Assembly: GCA_963693315.1 (NCBI GenBank)
Contig: OY856188.1
Location: 149,561,197 to 149,625,196 of the forward strand
Origin: Diogma glabrata
Taxonomy: Eukaryota > Arthropoda > Insecta > Diptera > Cylindrotomidae
Length of the DNA: 64,000 bases
Direction of reading: 5' to 3'
Below are positions 46,418-56,891 of the stretch, piece after piece. The notes under the pieces are model-generated. The model saw nothing but the letters and a program-made list of their open reading frames with translations. It had not been told where the DNA came from and did not search any database. Position numbers and translations under genes: made by a program. Numbering within the stretch: position 1 is the stretch's first letter; every line of letters begins with the position of its first letter.

Positions 46418-47571
46418 CATTTATATATACCATTGAATTTCAAAAACGTGGTCTTCCGTATACTCATATTTTGTTAAATATGTGAAACGTCATACGATGC
46501 AGGGACCATGTGGTGCTCTAAATCCCAATTCTGTTTGTATGAGAGATGGTAAATGTAGTAAGAATTTTCCAAAACCTTTTTCTGAAAATACTAAAGAATC
46601 TGTGAATGGTTATCCTTTGTATCGTCGAAGTGATAATGGTATGAGTGTTGATGTACGTGGTGCATCTCTTGATAATAAATATGTTGTTCCATATACATAA
46701 TCCTTATCTTCTTGCAAAATTCAATTGTCATATTAACGTGGAAATATGTACGACTGTTAAAAGTGTGAAATATGTTTACAAGTATGTATATAAAGGGTAT
46801 GTTTGATTCTGCCAATGTTGAATTGAGAGTGAATGGAGAGAATGCAGTGAATAATGATGATGCGATTGTGGGAAATGAAATTCAAGATTTTTTGAATGGA
46901 TGGTATATTGGTTCGACTGAAACTGCTTGGCGCACATTTAAATTTCTAATGCATTTTCAATCTCATACAATTATTCGACTTGATTTTCATTTGCCTAATA
47001 GACAAAATGTTTATATCAGGAATGGTAATGTGGCTGGTGCAGTCGCAAATGTATCAAGAACAAAATTGTTAGCATTTTTCCATTTGAATTCCATTGATAA
47101 TTTAGCTAATGAGTTTTTGTATACAGAATTACCATCACATTATGTTTGGCATGATCAAAGTAAATCGTGGAAAAGAAGACAACGTGGGGCTGATAAAGTT
47201 GTTGCTCGATTATATATGGTTTCTCCAAAAGATATAGAATTGTTTCATATGCGTTTACTTCTGTTGCATGTTCGTGGTCCAAAATCTTTTACTGATCTAC
47301 GTATGTATGAAGGTGTTGAGTACCCTACTTTTGTTGCAGCACGTGAAACTCGAGGTATTGCAACAAATGATAATGAATGACGTGAATGTTTACTTGAAGC
47401 TTCAGAAATTCAAGCACCAAAACAGTTACGTCAATTATTTGCATTTATCTGTGGTTTGAATGTTCCTCCGAATGCTTTAGCTTTATGGATTGAATTTAGA
47501 AATAGTATGATTAAAGACTTTTTACGAAATTACGATGAAGATGTGTCAAATTGTCAATTAATCGAGCCTTG
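46418..47571 (+). pseudogene. Helitron Rep domain, broken
   Basis: N-terminal Rep (HUH endonuclease) part of a RepHel protein, which nicks DNA for rolling-circle transposition. Visible in order: TIEFQKRGLPYTHILLN, where the H-x-H metal motif reads Y-T-H and is therefore impaired; a stop and a deletion; then MQGPCGALNPNSVCMRDGKC and GYPLYRRSDNG (46482-46700); after a frameshift near 46697, NPYLLAKFNCHINVEICTT and KYVYKYVYKG, which keeps the Y-x3-Y spacing of Rep tyrosines; another shift; then EIQDFLNGWYIGSTETAWR and continuing to 47380, where TGA replaces an expected Trp codon. The same frame goes on to a TGA at about 47571. Confidence 0.8.
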
Positions 47572-49141
47572 ATTGAAATTAATGAAATTCTTCTTACACA
47601 TAATACTTCATGTGGTGATCTTGGTCTTCCGAGTCCACAATATAACTTACATATTGGCGATGTAGGTCATTTTGATATTGAAGAAGAAGCTATAGTTTTC
47701 GATAGAATGTATGAAAATGCAAATAATAAGCAACGCAGTGTGATTGATATTGTTTTGCGTGAAGCTCAATTCCATGATACTGGAAGTAATGTTTTTTTCT
47801 TGACAGCTCATGCAGGTTGTGGCAAAACTTTTGTTGAAAAGGCAATCATTCATAAATTTAATTCATTAAATCTTTCGTGTATTGTAACTGCCTTCAGTGG
47901 TATTGCATCAACGCTTTTGATTGGGGGCGAACTTTGCATAATGTTTTCCAATTACCAATTCCATTACTAGAGAATTCAATGCCAAATATAACTCCAAACA
48001 GTGTACATGGCACATATCTTAATAATGCATCAATCATTATTATATATGAAATTTCAATGTGTTCTATTCATGCTTTAAAATTAATTGATCGTTTGTTAAG
48101 AGATTTGACTCCAAACCAAGAAAATAAAAATAAGCTGTTTGCAGGTAAAACTCTTTTACTGAGCGGTGACTTTAGCCAAATTCTTCCAGTTATACCGCAT
48201 GGCTCACGTTCTATTTTAATTGAAAATTGTATTACATCTTGGCAAGAATTTATTAACTTTAAAATTTTGAAATTATATCAAAACATGAGAGCTCTCCCTC
48301 ATGAAATTGAATTTGTAGAATTTCTTAGAATACTCGGTTCGGTAATGGTGATATGCAAAGTTTTCCACCGTTTGGCCTAGATATCATTGAAATTCCTCAT
48401 AATTTGATTGGTAATCCAGACAATATTATTGAAGACATTTTTGGAAATATTTCTGATACAATTTTATCTGATGACATTTTGAGTTCCGTCATTTTGGCTC
48501 CCAAAAATAATGATTGCAATGAAATCAATTCTAAAATCTTGAGTATCATGCCAGGAGAGGAGAAAGCATATTTTAGTTTTGATAAAGTTGTTTGCGATGA
48601 CATTCGTGAGCAGAATAATTTTCCAATAGAATTTTTAAATAAATTGAGTGTAGGAGGTTTGCCACCTCATAAATTAGTTTTGAAAGTGAATTGCATTGTT
48701 CTCCTCATACGTAATTTAAATACAGGTCAAGCATTAGTAAATGGAACACGAACGCGTGTAAAAGTTATGCACCGAAATTCAATAGATTGTGAAGTTTTGA
48801 CTGGTGTCATGCGAGGTGTACGCATTCTAATTCCACGCATTCATTTGACTTATTCTGGAACTCTTCTTCCATTTAAATTTCAAAGAACACAATTCCCTAT
48901 TATTCCTGCTTTTGCTATGACTATTAATAATTCTCAAGGTCAGACATTCAACAGAGTTGACATTTTACTTAAAAAACCTGTATTCACACATGGTCAATTG
49001 TATGTTGCTGCAGCAAGTAGAGTACGTGCGTTTGAATGTTTGAAATTTTATATTTATGATACATCTGAACAAGGTCATTTGTTCAACGATGATAGAGTTT
49101 TCACAAAAAATATCGTCTTCCCAGAAGTCATTGTTACCTGA
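47572..49141 (+). pseudogene. Helitron Pif1-like helicase domain, broken
   Basis: C-terminal helicase of the same protein, in three shifted frames (to 47970; 47877-48380; 48353-49141). Motif I is LTAHAGCGKTF (47800-47835), then TAFSGIAST; motif II reads IIIIYEISM, where the Walker B aspartate has become tyrosine; motif III LLSGDFSQILPV; then LKLYQNMRA; and near the end AMTINNSQGQTFNRV and QLYVAAASRV, the motif V/VI region. The last frame ends at a normal-looking TGA at 49139-49141, so the 3' end of the gene is intact. Two frameshifts and the Walker B change make it inactive. Confidence 0.85.
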
Positions 49142-49288
49142 TTTCTTCTCACTTTTCTCAAAAACATTTTCCTCTTTTATGAGTATGAGTGTCTGCGTTT
49201 GCTTTTTTTTGTTTTTTTAGAAATATAAACATGGATATCCGTCGTTATGCGGAATTGGTTGTGCGTCAACAGGAAACTAATCACTAGA

Positions 49289-49540
49289 TTATATGGACGC
49301 CTTTTCATTTTCTGAAAAATGCTGGATTTTGATCGCAGCCAGTGCAAGCGTGCAGAGCTGGAATAGCAGACGAAGTTGATTCTCCCAATTTTCGTAAATT
49401 TCACTGACATTGATGCATCGTAATGCGTTGCCAACACCACATTCCGTCCAAATTTTCATGCCACTCTTTAAGTTTTTTATATTGCCAAGCATTTTAATCA
49501 AAATATCCGTCTCGAAGCATTTGATACAGTCTACAGACAT
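49289..49540 (-). pseudogene. Coding-like segment in Helitron 3' region, possible captured exon
   Basis: 83 codons on the strand opposite to the helicase: FETDILIKMLGNIKNLKSGM, then KIWTECGVGNALRCINVSEI and YENWENQLRLLFQLC. The spacing of a short helix, a GVG turn and a following W-containing helix resembles the small helical domain at the N-terminus of TFIIS/Elongin A-type proteins, but the match is weak. Helitrons often pick up host gene fragments, and this segment is not present in the 1-kb derivative at 19130-20095. Frame and composition support coding; the identity is a guess. Confidence 0.3.
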
Positions 49541-50312
49541 TGTCAGATCTCTATAATCCAGAAAATGATGGTTGAAGTAATGTTTACAACAACTGCCAGC
49601 GACTCATATTAGAATAATATTTTGTATATATTTTGATTCATGCCATGCACAAGACTAAAAGAAATTTTTTGAAATATACTTATTAAAATCTGTTTATGAT
49701 TTTATTAATTTTGTTATTTAAGTTTAATATCATATATTTCAATGGGCTTTACTGTCTTCTTATTGAGTAGATCAGCTTCAATGTACATGCAATAAAACGA
49801 ACATCCATTGAAAAAAGAAACTTCATTCAATATATGTTAATATTCATTGAGCGCGCCGTATTACGGAAAGGTAACCATTTATTTGCGACTGACCTCATCT
49901 GTTACACAAATATACTGACTGATTACTTTTTTTGTGATTATAATAATACTCTTCACCTGTATACTAAAATTCAGATTTTAGAAAGTACTTCGAAAGTACA
50001 TCGTGCGATGTACCGTTTTTTTACAACTTCAACGCGTGACTGACGCGACGCGTTCGGTTACAAGATTTGTGTTACTGACGATCAACTTATTTTTAATTAA
50101 TATACTGCTCCCAAACTAATTTTCAGGTTATAGAAAGTAGTTGCAAGGTACATGATTTTTTTACAAATTTGGAGTCCCTTCCACTCCAAACTCTAAGGAA
50201 CCCAGCTGACTGACGGCAGACTATTTAATTACTCAACATATGTGACATAATATTCAAAAATCAGCCTTTAGAAAGTGCTTGCAATTTTTTGTCGCTTGCC
50301 TCCCTATAAATT

Positions 50313-50780
50313 TTTAACGAAAATTATAGCGAAGTCTCAAATAATCATATTTTTGTTTTTTAGGGGATGTGAGTGGGCAGAGCTGAAAAAAAATTGTTTT
50401 TGACCCTAATGAGTGGGGTGTCATTTGAATTTATTATCCTTAAAATTAAACAGCTATGGATAAGATTTAATCTCAACTAATATTTTTGGTGTCGTTTTGA
50501 TCAATTTAGATGTGATTGACATTTTATTGACATTTATGATAAAATATTTATTTTGTTATGCAATAAATCTAAATAAAAATAATAGTAGTTTAACCAACAA
50601 GGGTTTAATGTATTAGTTTATTCTCAAGCTAGCTTTTACAGCTATATTTATTTTTTCTCTCGAGAATAACTAAGCTTCTATATATAATATATATGAAGTA
50701 TTCTGTATAAAGAAGCATTCTGTATCATTGAGCCAATTAAAGGAAATAAGGTATATATACCTCACTGTGTGTAATTGGGA
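50313..50780. other. No gene recognised
   Basis: AT-rich spacer between the Helitron and a jockey-like LINE. Confidence 0.35.
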
Positions 50781-50794
50781 GAATGTAATTAACT

Positions 50795-51034
50795 CCCAAA
50801 GGTCCGACTCAATGCCTTAAGTGCCTAATGTTTGGACATGGTATAAATAACGGTCACATAAAACAAAAATGCAACTATTGTTCTGCAGTTCACGGTGATA
50901 TGGAAACAGATTGTCCATTTAAAAATGAAGCAACTCAATTTAAATGTGCCAATTGTGAAGGTAATCATGCAGTCAATTCAGTAATCTGTCCTAAAAGGGA
51001 GGAATATATAAAGCGGGAACAACAACTTAACTAG
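50795..51034 (+). pseudogene. Jockey-like LINE ORF1 (Gag) zinc-knuckle end
   Basis: The C-terminal end of an ORF1 nucleic-acid-binding protein. Upstream of the ATG at 50828 the frame is open and reads QCLKCLMFGHG, so the start is not real. Three Cys/His clusters follow in the usual order: CLKC...GH; CNYCSAVHGDMETDC; CANCEGNHAVNSVIC, ending with KREEYIKREQQ and a stop at 51032-51034. The sequence upstream of the knuckles is missing or unreadable. This arrangement is standard for jockey and related clades. Confidence 0.75.
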
Positions 51035-51689
51035 CGAAATTTTGCTTAACAGAGATTAGGTAATGATAATTATAATATGGTGTTATATATGCTAATATCA
51101 ATAATTTTAAATTAGCTAAGTCATTATCAATCAATCACCCTGTGATTATTTTATGATGAAAAACACATACAAGATAAACATGTTATGATGTTAAACATAA
51201 AATAATTACAGCTGATTGTGATTAAAAACATAAAATAAAATAAACTGTTTAAGATTAGTCTTATGAGATTACGTGAAGATTATGGTCATATGTTTTGAAT
51301 AAATTGGATGGAGTTAAATACTACAATTATATTAAAATGTCTTTTGAGATTAATGCTTGTTCCTGGATTTATATTCACCAAGAATACAATATATGGCAAA
51401 TACAAATTTTCCTCACATTAAAACAGTACCACGACCACTTCAGTTTGCTTCACCATAAATAAAATCATTTAATGTACACAATCACATTCTTACTCAGGTA
51501 TACTTAAAAATATGTACAAACAAATTCACTCGTTTTCCGTCTCATCGACTAAAACAAACAGAAAGACAAGAAGAATTGTTTACCACTACTGAGCTTTTTG
51601 AAATTTTCAAAAAAAATCGATACACGTTTAAAAAGTGGTTCAATGAAACTTGAACAAATTAACGGTATTGCAGAATTTGCCTTCAAATA

Positions 51690-52200
51690 AGGCTGTCAAC
51701 AATAATAATTTCGAACTTGGAATTGTCGTATAGTGTTAAAGAAAAAAAATATGAACTTATCAAGTTTTTAGATAAGTACAAAATAGATATAATGCTTTTA
51801 ACAGAGACACATTTTAAGTTCCACATTCCATTTTTTTTCAAAATTATTCTTATTACAGTCGCGACCGCGAAATTCTTTTGAAAGGTGGTGTTTGGTATAC
51901 TAGTAAAAAAGTCGATTTCACTTGCTCTAATTTCAGACCTTCGATTAAAAGTTGTCGAATGTCTTGGGATTAATATAAAAACATAAAATGCGATGAGCTT
52001 AAAAGTATTTGTCTGCTATTGTCCCAATTTAAATGATAACAATTTCAAAAACGACCCTATCAAAATCAGAAATAGAATACGTATTTATACGTATTATATA
52101 TTATTGGACTAGTTTATTTTCAATTGAAAGTGTTGACTATGTAAGAATGAACTAAATTCAGATCATCTACCAGTTATCAACGTTATTAGCTTCGATACAT
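51690..52200 (+). pseudogene. Jockey-like LINE endonuclease, decayed
   Basis: Apurinic-type endonuclease that nicks the target DNA. KYELIKFLDKYKIDIMLLTE plus THF carries the conserved T-E-T/H box near 51790; a shifted frame has FGILVKKSISL, the usual 'GG.AILV...I' strand; and later CLGLI- and DYVR-type remnants. At least three frameshifts and several stops, so no active enzyme. Confidence 0.6.
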
Positions 52201-52450
52201 AATAAAAGTTTTAATTATAGAAAAACCAACCGGACCACACATAAACACCAAATTACTAAAATCATTTCTGCATTTGCTATAGTAAACAACTCTGATTCTT
52301 TTAATGGAAATGATGAACGAATAAATTTAATAACAAATTAAATTATTTCGACAAGAGACCATTCCATACCGGTAGCCGGCTTCACAAATAATGAAACGAA
52401 AACTAAACAAAACTAATAATAAGTATCAGATATACCAGAAATCAGATATA

Positions 52451-52789
52451 CACAGTTAAAAATAAACTGAATATGTAATGCAAATTGCTACACATATAGG
52501 TCCTACGGATGTCTCCATTATAAAACAAAGCAAAGCTTGCTTTAAAGATAAATTTAATGCTCTTTGCATTAGCAAGTTCTTTTCAAAATTCTAGCGTAGC
52601 AACTTGTTTTCAGACTTCTACCATTTCTATAAAAAATAAATTATGATAATAGAGTTGTACCAAAATTTTTAGTTTTGCATTAGAATTCGTTTTAATGCAA
52701 CTTTTGCTTTGCAATTTAATAATAACTTGCTTTAAATAACTCATATAGCAAAGCTTGCATTAAAAATTGCAGTAAATTTTTCAACTGTG
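52451..52789. mobile_element. 339-bp MITE, CACAGTT ends, TA target
   Basis: Left CACAGTTAAAAATAAACTG and right TTTTTCAACTGTG are inverted, with TA at 52449-52450 and 52790-52791. Internal GCAAAGCTTGC-type palindromes repeat several times. The surrounding ATACCAGAAATCAGATATAC word is present on both sides as part of a pre-existing short duplication. Confidence 0.7.
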
Positions 52790-53086
52790 TACCAGAAATC
52801 AGATATACCAGAAGACGTCAATGGCAACGGTTAAAATTTTTCTTGAGAAAAATTTAAAACGAACTGAATAAAACGATAGCGGAGCGAATAAATTATTTAC
52901 TAAACTGTAAGTGGCAGAACAAACTTCAAAACCTAGAAAAGGTACACAATCATATTGGAGAGTAGCCACAAATCAAACAAAAAATATAAACCAATTTCTC
53001 CATTAAGAAGTAACAACCATGACAATACTGTTGGGTAATGTGTATCATAATCTAGAAAAATGTAAATTAATTTCACAGAGCTTGAA

Positions 53087-53695
53087 ATGAAAATCATAAA
53101 CATTTCAATCAAATTCATAAACAAGAGTTGTCGCTCCGTTAGCCTTTTACGTACTTTAGGAAAAGTTTTTGAACGTGCAATTAAGGATAGGCTAATGGAT
53201 ATTATAGATGCACAGAAATTACTGATAAATGAACAATTTGGCTTTCGTTGCTCTCATTCCACTGTTTACCAAATTCAAAGAATAACTAAACTCATTAAAA
53301 CAAACCGATCGGTTTGTAAAATCGACTGGTGTGGTTTTTATTGATCTAGAACAAGCCTTCGATGCAGTTTGGATTGAGGGTCTTTTGCATAAATTAAAAT
53401 CTTACGGTATTCCACTATACCTATATTAAAAATATTAAAGGCCCATCTATCTAATAGCTTATATTATGTTCAAATCCTTCGTGATAAATCAAACAACCTC
53501 AATATAACAGCAGGCGTTCCACAAGGATCCATTCTCGAACCCATATTGTTTATCCCTTTTATCAATGGTATTTCAAAAGCTCTTAACTTTGAGATAGCAC
53601 TTTTTGCTGATGATGCCGCAATTTATACCAGCGATGACATTTCAGCTCCTATTATCTATAGACTTAAAAATTATCTTGTAGTATTACAAGTTTTT
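53087..53695 (+). pseudogene. Jockey-like LINE RT, partial
   Basis: Reverse transcriptase segments in shifted frames: SLLRTLGKVFERAIKDRLMD and NEQFGFRCSHSTVYQIQRIT; then FIDLEQAFDAVWIEGLLHKL (first catalytic Asp in the FIDLEQAFD box); a stretch with stops; PQGSILEP-type; then IALFADDAAIYTSDD with both catalytic aspartates preserved. The thumb and everything after are gone. It is a different element from the 1690-3990 family: the boxes differ at many positions. Confidence 0.75.
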
Positions 53696-53700
53696 CAGTA

Positions 53701-54479
53701 AATGGCGACTAAGAATAAACGTTTCGAAATGTTAAGCATTTTACTTTACTCGATGCAGAGCAGCTAGAAAACTTACGGTCACAGATATGTTTAAATTTTA
53801 ATTTTTCAAAAAGCATCTTATTTCTTTTCTTATATTTTTTATTTACCAAAAACATACTAAAATTACAGACAAGCGTTCCATTTTGTTTTCGAAAAAAGGC
53901 ATTTGAATACATGAATAACTGCAGAAAGGGGATAAGCTCACTTTTTATAACTTTTCAGGAGTGACAAAAAACGAAATATTGAATGAAATAATACAGTCAA
54001 TATGTCAACCTAATTAGAAATAAAAAGATCTAATATTTTTTTTAATTGATTTTTTTAAGTGAAGGACATGTTTCTTTCTGCAGTAAAAACATGTACTCTT
54101 TGTAAACTGTTTCCAATTCGAAATTTCCAAGCGCTATTTTCAAACGTTTGGACGGGCATATTTGTCTCTTTCTGCAGTAAACGATGTATTTACATGTGGT
54201 TAGTGTTTTATTATTATAATAAATGTATTAATAGGTATTAAACAAGGCTTTCCGAGTCGAAATTTAACTACACTTAAAAACCTACAGATTCTACTATTTA
54301 GAATGTACAGTATTTCAATATAATTTATTTTCAATATAAAAATAACTTCTACATAACACTTCTAAAAGCAAGTTACCGAAAAAATTCCGTTTGAGTTGTT
54401 AAATAGGCGTTAAAAATTTAAAATAATAATCCTCTTTTCGCCCTAAATAAACCAAAAAAAAAATTTATTAGGTCCTACT
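53701..54479. other. No gene recognised
   Basis: AT-rich. CATGT.TCTTTCTGCAGTAAA occurs twice (about 54066 and 54164), a small local duplication. Confidence 0.4.
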
Positions 54480-54720
54480 AATTCTACTTTATATATTCTG
54501 TCCACTTTGTAGATTTAGGTTCTAATAAGTATTAGTATTAGATGTTTCCTCAATCATTTCTGCTCTGGATGATGTCGGTTTAGTAACATGTCTATTAAGT
54601 AACTAAGTACTTATAATAATCGGAATTCGTAATCGATCGAGCCGTAATCGATCGGAATCATTTCTTTAATGTTATAGTTGATAAGACTTTTTAAGTTTTT
54701 AGAATATGATAATTGATAAG
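54480..54720. repeat. Second copy of the repeat at 42946-43280
   Basis: Shares TTTAGGTTCTAATAAGTATT with 42946-43280 and then diverged sequence including a doubled AATCGATCG word. The following 54720-54896 has TTTAGGTGTTTATTTAGGTG-type tandem words. Confidence 0.5.
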
Positions 54721-54896
54721 TACTTAGTAAGGTTTAGGTGTTTATTTAGGTGTTTATTTCTATAGTTTCTATTTAGTTTAGGTGTTTATTTAGGTGTAAA
54801 GTAGTATTTTAAGAATCAATAGTCTGGAAACAGTTTTTTGAGATTCTAATTAAAAGTTAATTAGTAGTTTTATAGAATTTGTATATGAGTTAATAA

Positions 54897-55602
54897 TGTA
54901 ACGTTTCTTAGCCGAGTTACAATTATTTAGTTCGCTCACTAAATCAGGAAATTTAAAACACAATGGATTTTCTAAACGTTATAATTTTATTCGTTCAAGA
55001 TTTTACAATAAAAATATTTCTCCTATTACTATTACCCTTTTAGTTCTTCTTGTACTAACAATGTTTCACCACTTATAATTCTTTTATACTTGTTCACAAT
55101 ATCACTTTTAACTTTCTACTTATAACACTGTTAATTTTGCTTCGCCTTTATCACTGCTAAATTTTTTATACTTTTTGTATCGCTAACAATTTTATACTAC
55201 TTTTTGTATCGCTAACAATTTTATACTAATTCTATCCTCGAAGAAAACCTCTTATTTATACTACATGAAATAGTCTCGATATTACTGTAATATTCTAGAT
55301 GAACAAACCCTTTTTTTGTTCCTTCCTTTATTTCAACAATGAGACGATCTTCAAATATTGACACCTAGGTGTGAAATCTATTCTTTTCAATTGTTTTATT
55401 TACCAATTTTAATTTCGTTAACCAATCCTTATTCGATAAAACAAATACTTCTTATTAAATGTTTACTTTGGTTACGTTGATTTGGTTTTATTGATTTTTA
55501 CATTTCTTTTAGAAGAATTTTCTCGAAGATAATTCTCTAACGATAATTTTCTTGAAGATTTTCTATTGTTGTTGTGTTCTATCGTCTTCCATAATCGTCA
55601 CA
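54897..55602 (-). repeat. 3' LTR of second gypsy-type element
   Basis: 706 bp; on the minus strand starts TGTGACGATTATGG and ends GGCTAAGAAACGTTACA. It is complete, unlike its partner. A TACTTTTTGTATCGCTAACA word is doubled near 55175-55225 in both LTRs. Confidence 0.9.
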
Positions 55603-55614
55603 TTCTCCCCCACT
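55603..55614 (-). promoter_or_regulatory. Polypurine tract of second gypsy-type element
   Basis: AGTGGGGGAGAA on the minus strand, directly before the TG of the 3' LTR and just past the integrase stop. Confidence 0.85.
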
Positions 55615-56468
55615 TATTTCTGTGCGTCCCGAATAGAATCTAAATCTCCTCCTCTGTAGGGTAATCTTTCTAGATGAACGACCTTTGGTTTCGCTCGTTG
55701 ACCTTTCTTTATTCGATAAACGACATCGTTTAATTTTGTTATGATGGTATAAGGTCCTTCCCAAGATGTTTGTAGTTTTGGAGATAATCCTTTTCTCCGC
55801 TGTGGATTGTGTAGCCATACTAGTTGTCCTTCCTCAAATCCTTTGTTGTTTGCGCGAATGTCATACCGAGCCTTCATTCGATCACTGGATATCTGTGCTT
55901 TTTGTCTTACAAACGTGTGTACCTCCTCAAGTTCTTTTTGAAGTTTATTAACATAATCTTGGACACATAATGTTGACGTTGGAATAATCCCAAACTTCAG
56001 ATCACCAGGTAGCCGTAAATCATTTCCAAAAATGGTTGTAGCTGGCGTCGTTTTGGTTGTATCATGCACTGCTGATCTATAAGCCATCAAGAATAACGGA
56101 ATATGGCGGTCCCAATCACGTTGATTCTTGTTTACTACTTTTGCTAGATATTTCTCAAGAGTAGCATTAAATCTTTCCACCATGCCGTCTGATTGGGGAT
56201 GTGAAGCAGTTGTTCTAGTTTTATTAATTCCAAGTATTTGACAGATTTCTTGAAATATGGTAGATTCAAAATTTCTTCCTTGATCTGTGTGAATCTCCAT
56301 CGGTCCTCCGTAGCGACTTATCCAATTGCTAACTACTGCTTCAGCGATCGTTGTTGCTTCTTGGTTTGGTATTGCACACACTTCTGGCCATTTGCTAAAA
56401 TAATCCATTATGACTAGCACATATTTGTTGTTGTTATCAGAAGTCGGAAATGGTCCAGCTACATCCAT
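55614..56468 (-). pseudogene. Integrase catalytic core and C-terminal module
   Basis: The frame starts at the Met of the first catalytic box (MDVAGPFPTS, Asp at residue 2), continues to HTDQGRNFES (Asp62) and GMVERFNATL (Glu98), keeping the D,D(35)E spacing, and ends with a GPY/F-type module around WEGPYTIITKLND. The frame is cut off at its N-terminus by an in-frame TAG at about 56503, where the related element has a Gln codon, so the Met is not a natural start. The catalytic residues are intact. Integrase joins the cDNA ends to host DNA. Confidence 0.85.
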
Positions 56469-56501
56469 CGCAATTCTCTCGAATGGTGCTCCTACATTAT
56501 A

Positions 56502-56891
56502 CTACCTCATGTTACCACGACTTCTTCTTGCAGGTCCCTTTGCAGCCGCACATTGATCGCATGCTTGACACCATTCCACTACCGATTGACGTGCTCCTGA
56601 CCAATAAAATCTACGCCGTACTTTAGCAAGGGTTTTGTTAATACCCAGGTGACCGCCACTGGTTCCTCCATGATATTCCTTTAATACTTGAGGTATTCTT
56701 ATTTTGGGAACTACTATCATTGATTCTTTAACTGATCCGTCAGGGCTTTCCCAAATTCTTTTCAAGCATCCATCTTCAATACAGAGACTGTCCCATTGTG
56801 CCCAATATGTCTTCAACGTTTGACTTTTATCGGCAATCTCACTCCATGCAGGTTTTTCTCCCTTTTCCTTGAACTTTATTATTGGTGCCAA
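56502..56891 (-). pseudogene. Linker and integrase zinc domain
   Basis: 129 codons preceding the integrase core: a tether region (LKTYWAQWDSLCIEDGCLKR) and the HHCC zinc domain YHGGTSGGHLGINKTLAKV with CQACDQCAAAKG. It ends at the TAG that separates it from the core. A frameshift near 56890-56905 separates it from RNase H upstream. Confidence 0.85.

Larger units (their letters stand above)
46152..50312 (+). mobile_element. Degraded Helitron with inverted ends
   Basis: Carries a Rep/helicase coding region (46418-49141) between GGCGAGCGACCAAAAATTGC at about 46156 and its inverted counterpart GCAATTTTTTGTCGCTTGCC at about 50281-50300. GTAATACGGCGCGCTCAA occurs just inside the left end (about 46183) and inverted at about 49847, well inside the right end. 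The last 500 bp match the element at 19130-20095. About 4.2 kb is short for a Helitron because part of the Rep region is deleted. Confidence 0.7.
50781..53700 (+). mobile_element. Degraded jockey-like LINE
   Basis: Three recognisable parts in the right order on the plus strand: ORF1 zinc knuckles (50795-51034), endonuclease (about 51690-52200) and RT (53087-53690). The remaining ORF1 sequence, much of RT and the 3' end are lost. A small MITE (52451-52789) has inserted between endonuclease and RT. Confidence 0.75.

Noticed and set aside
49177..49440. Second minus-strand frame downstream of the helicase
   Set aside because: Out of phase with, and overlapping, the more protein-like 49289-49540 frame.
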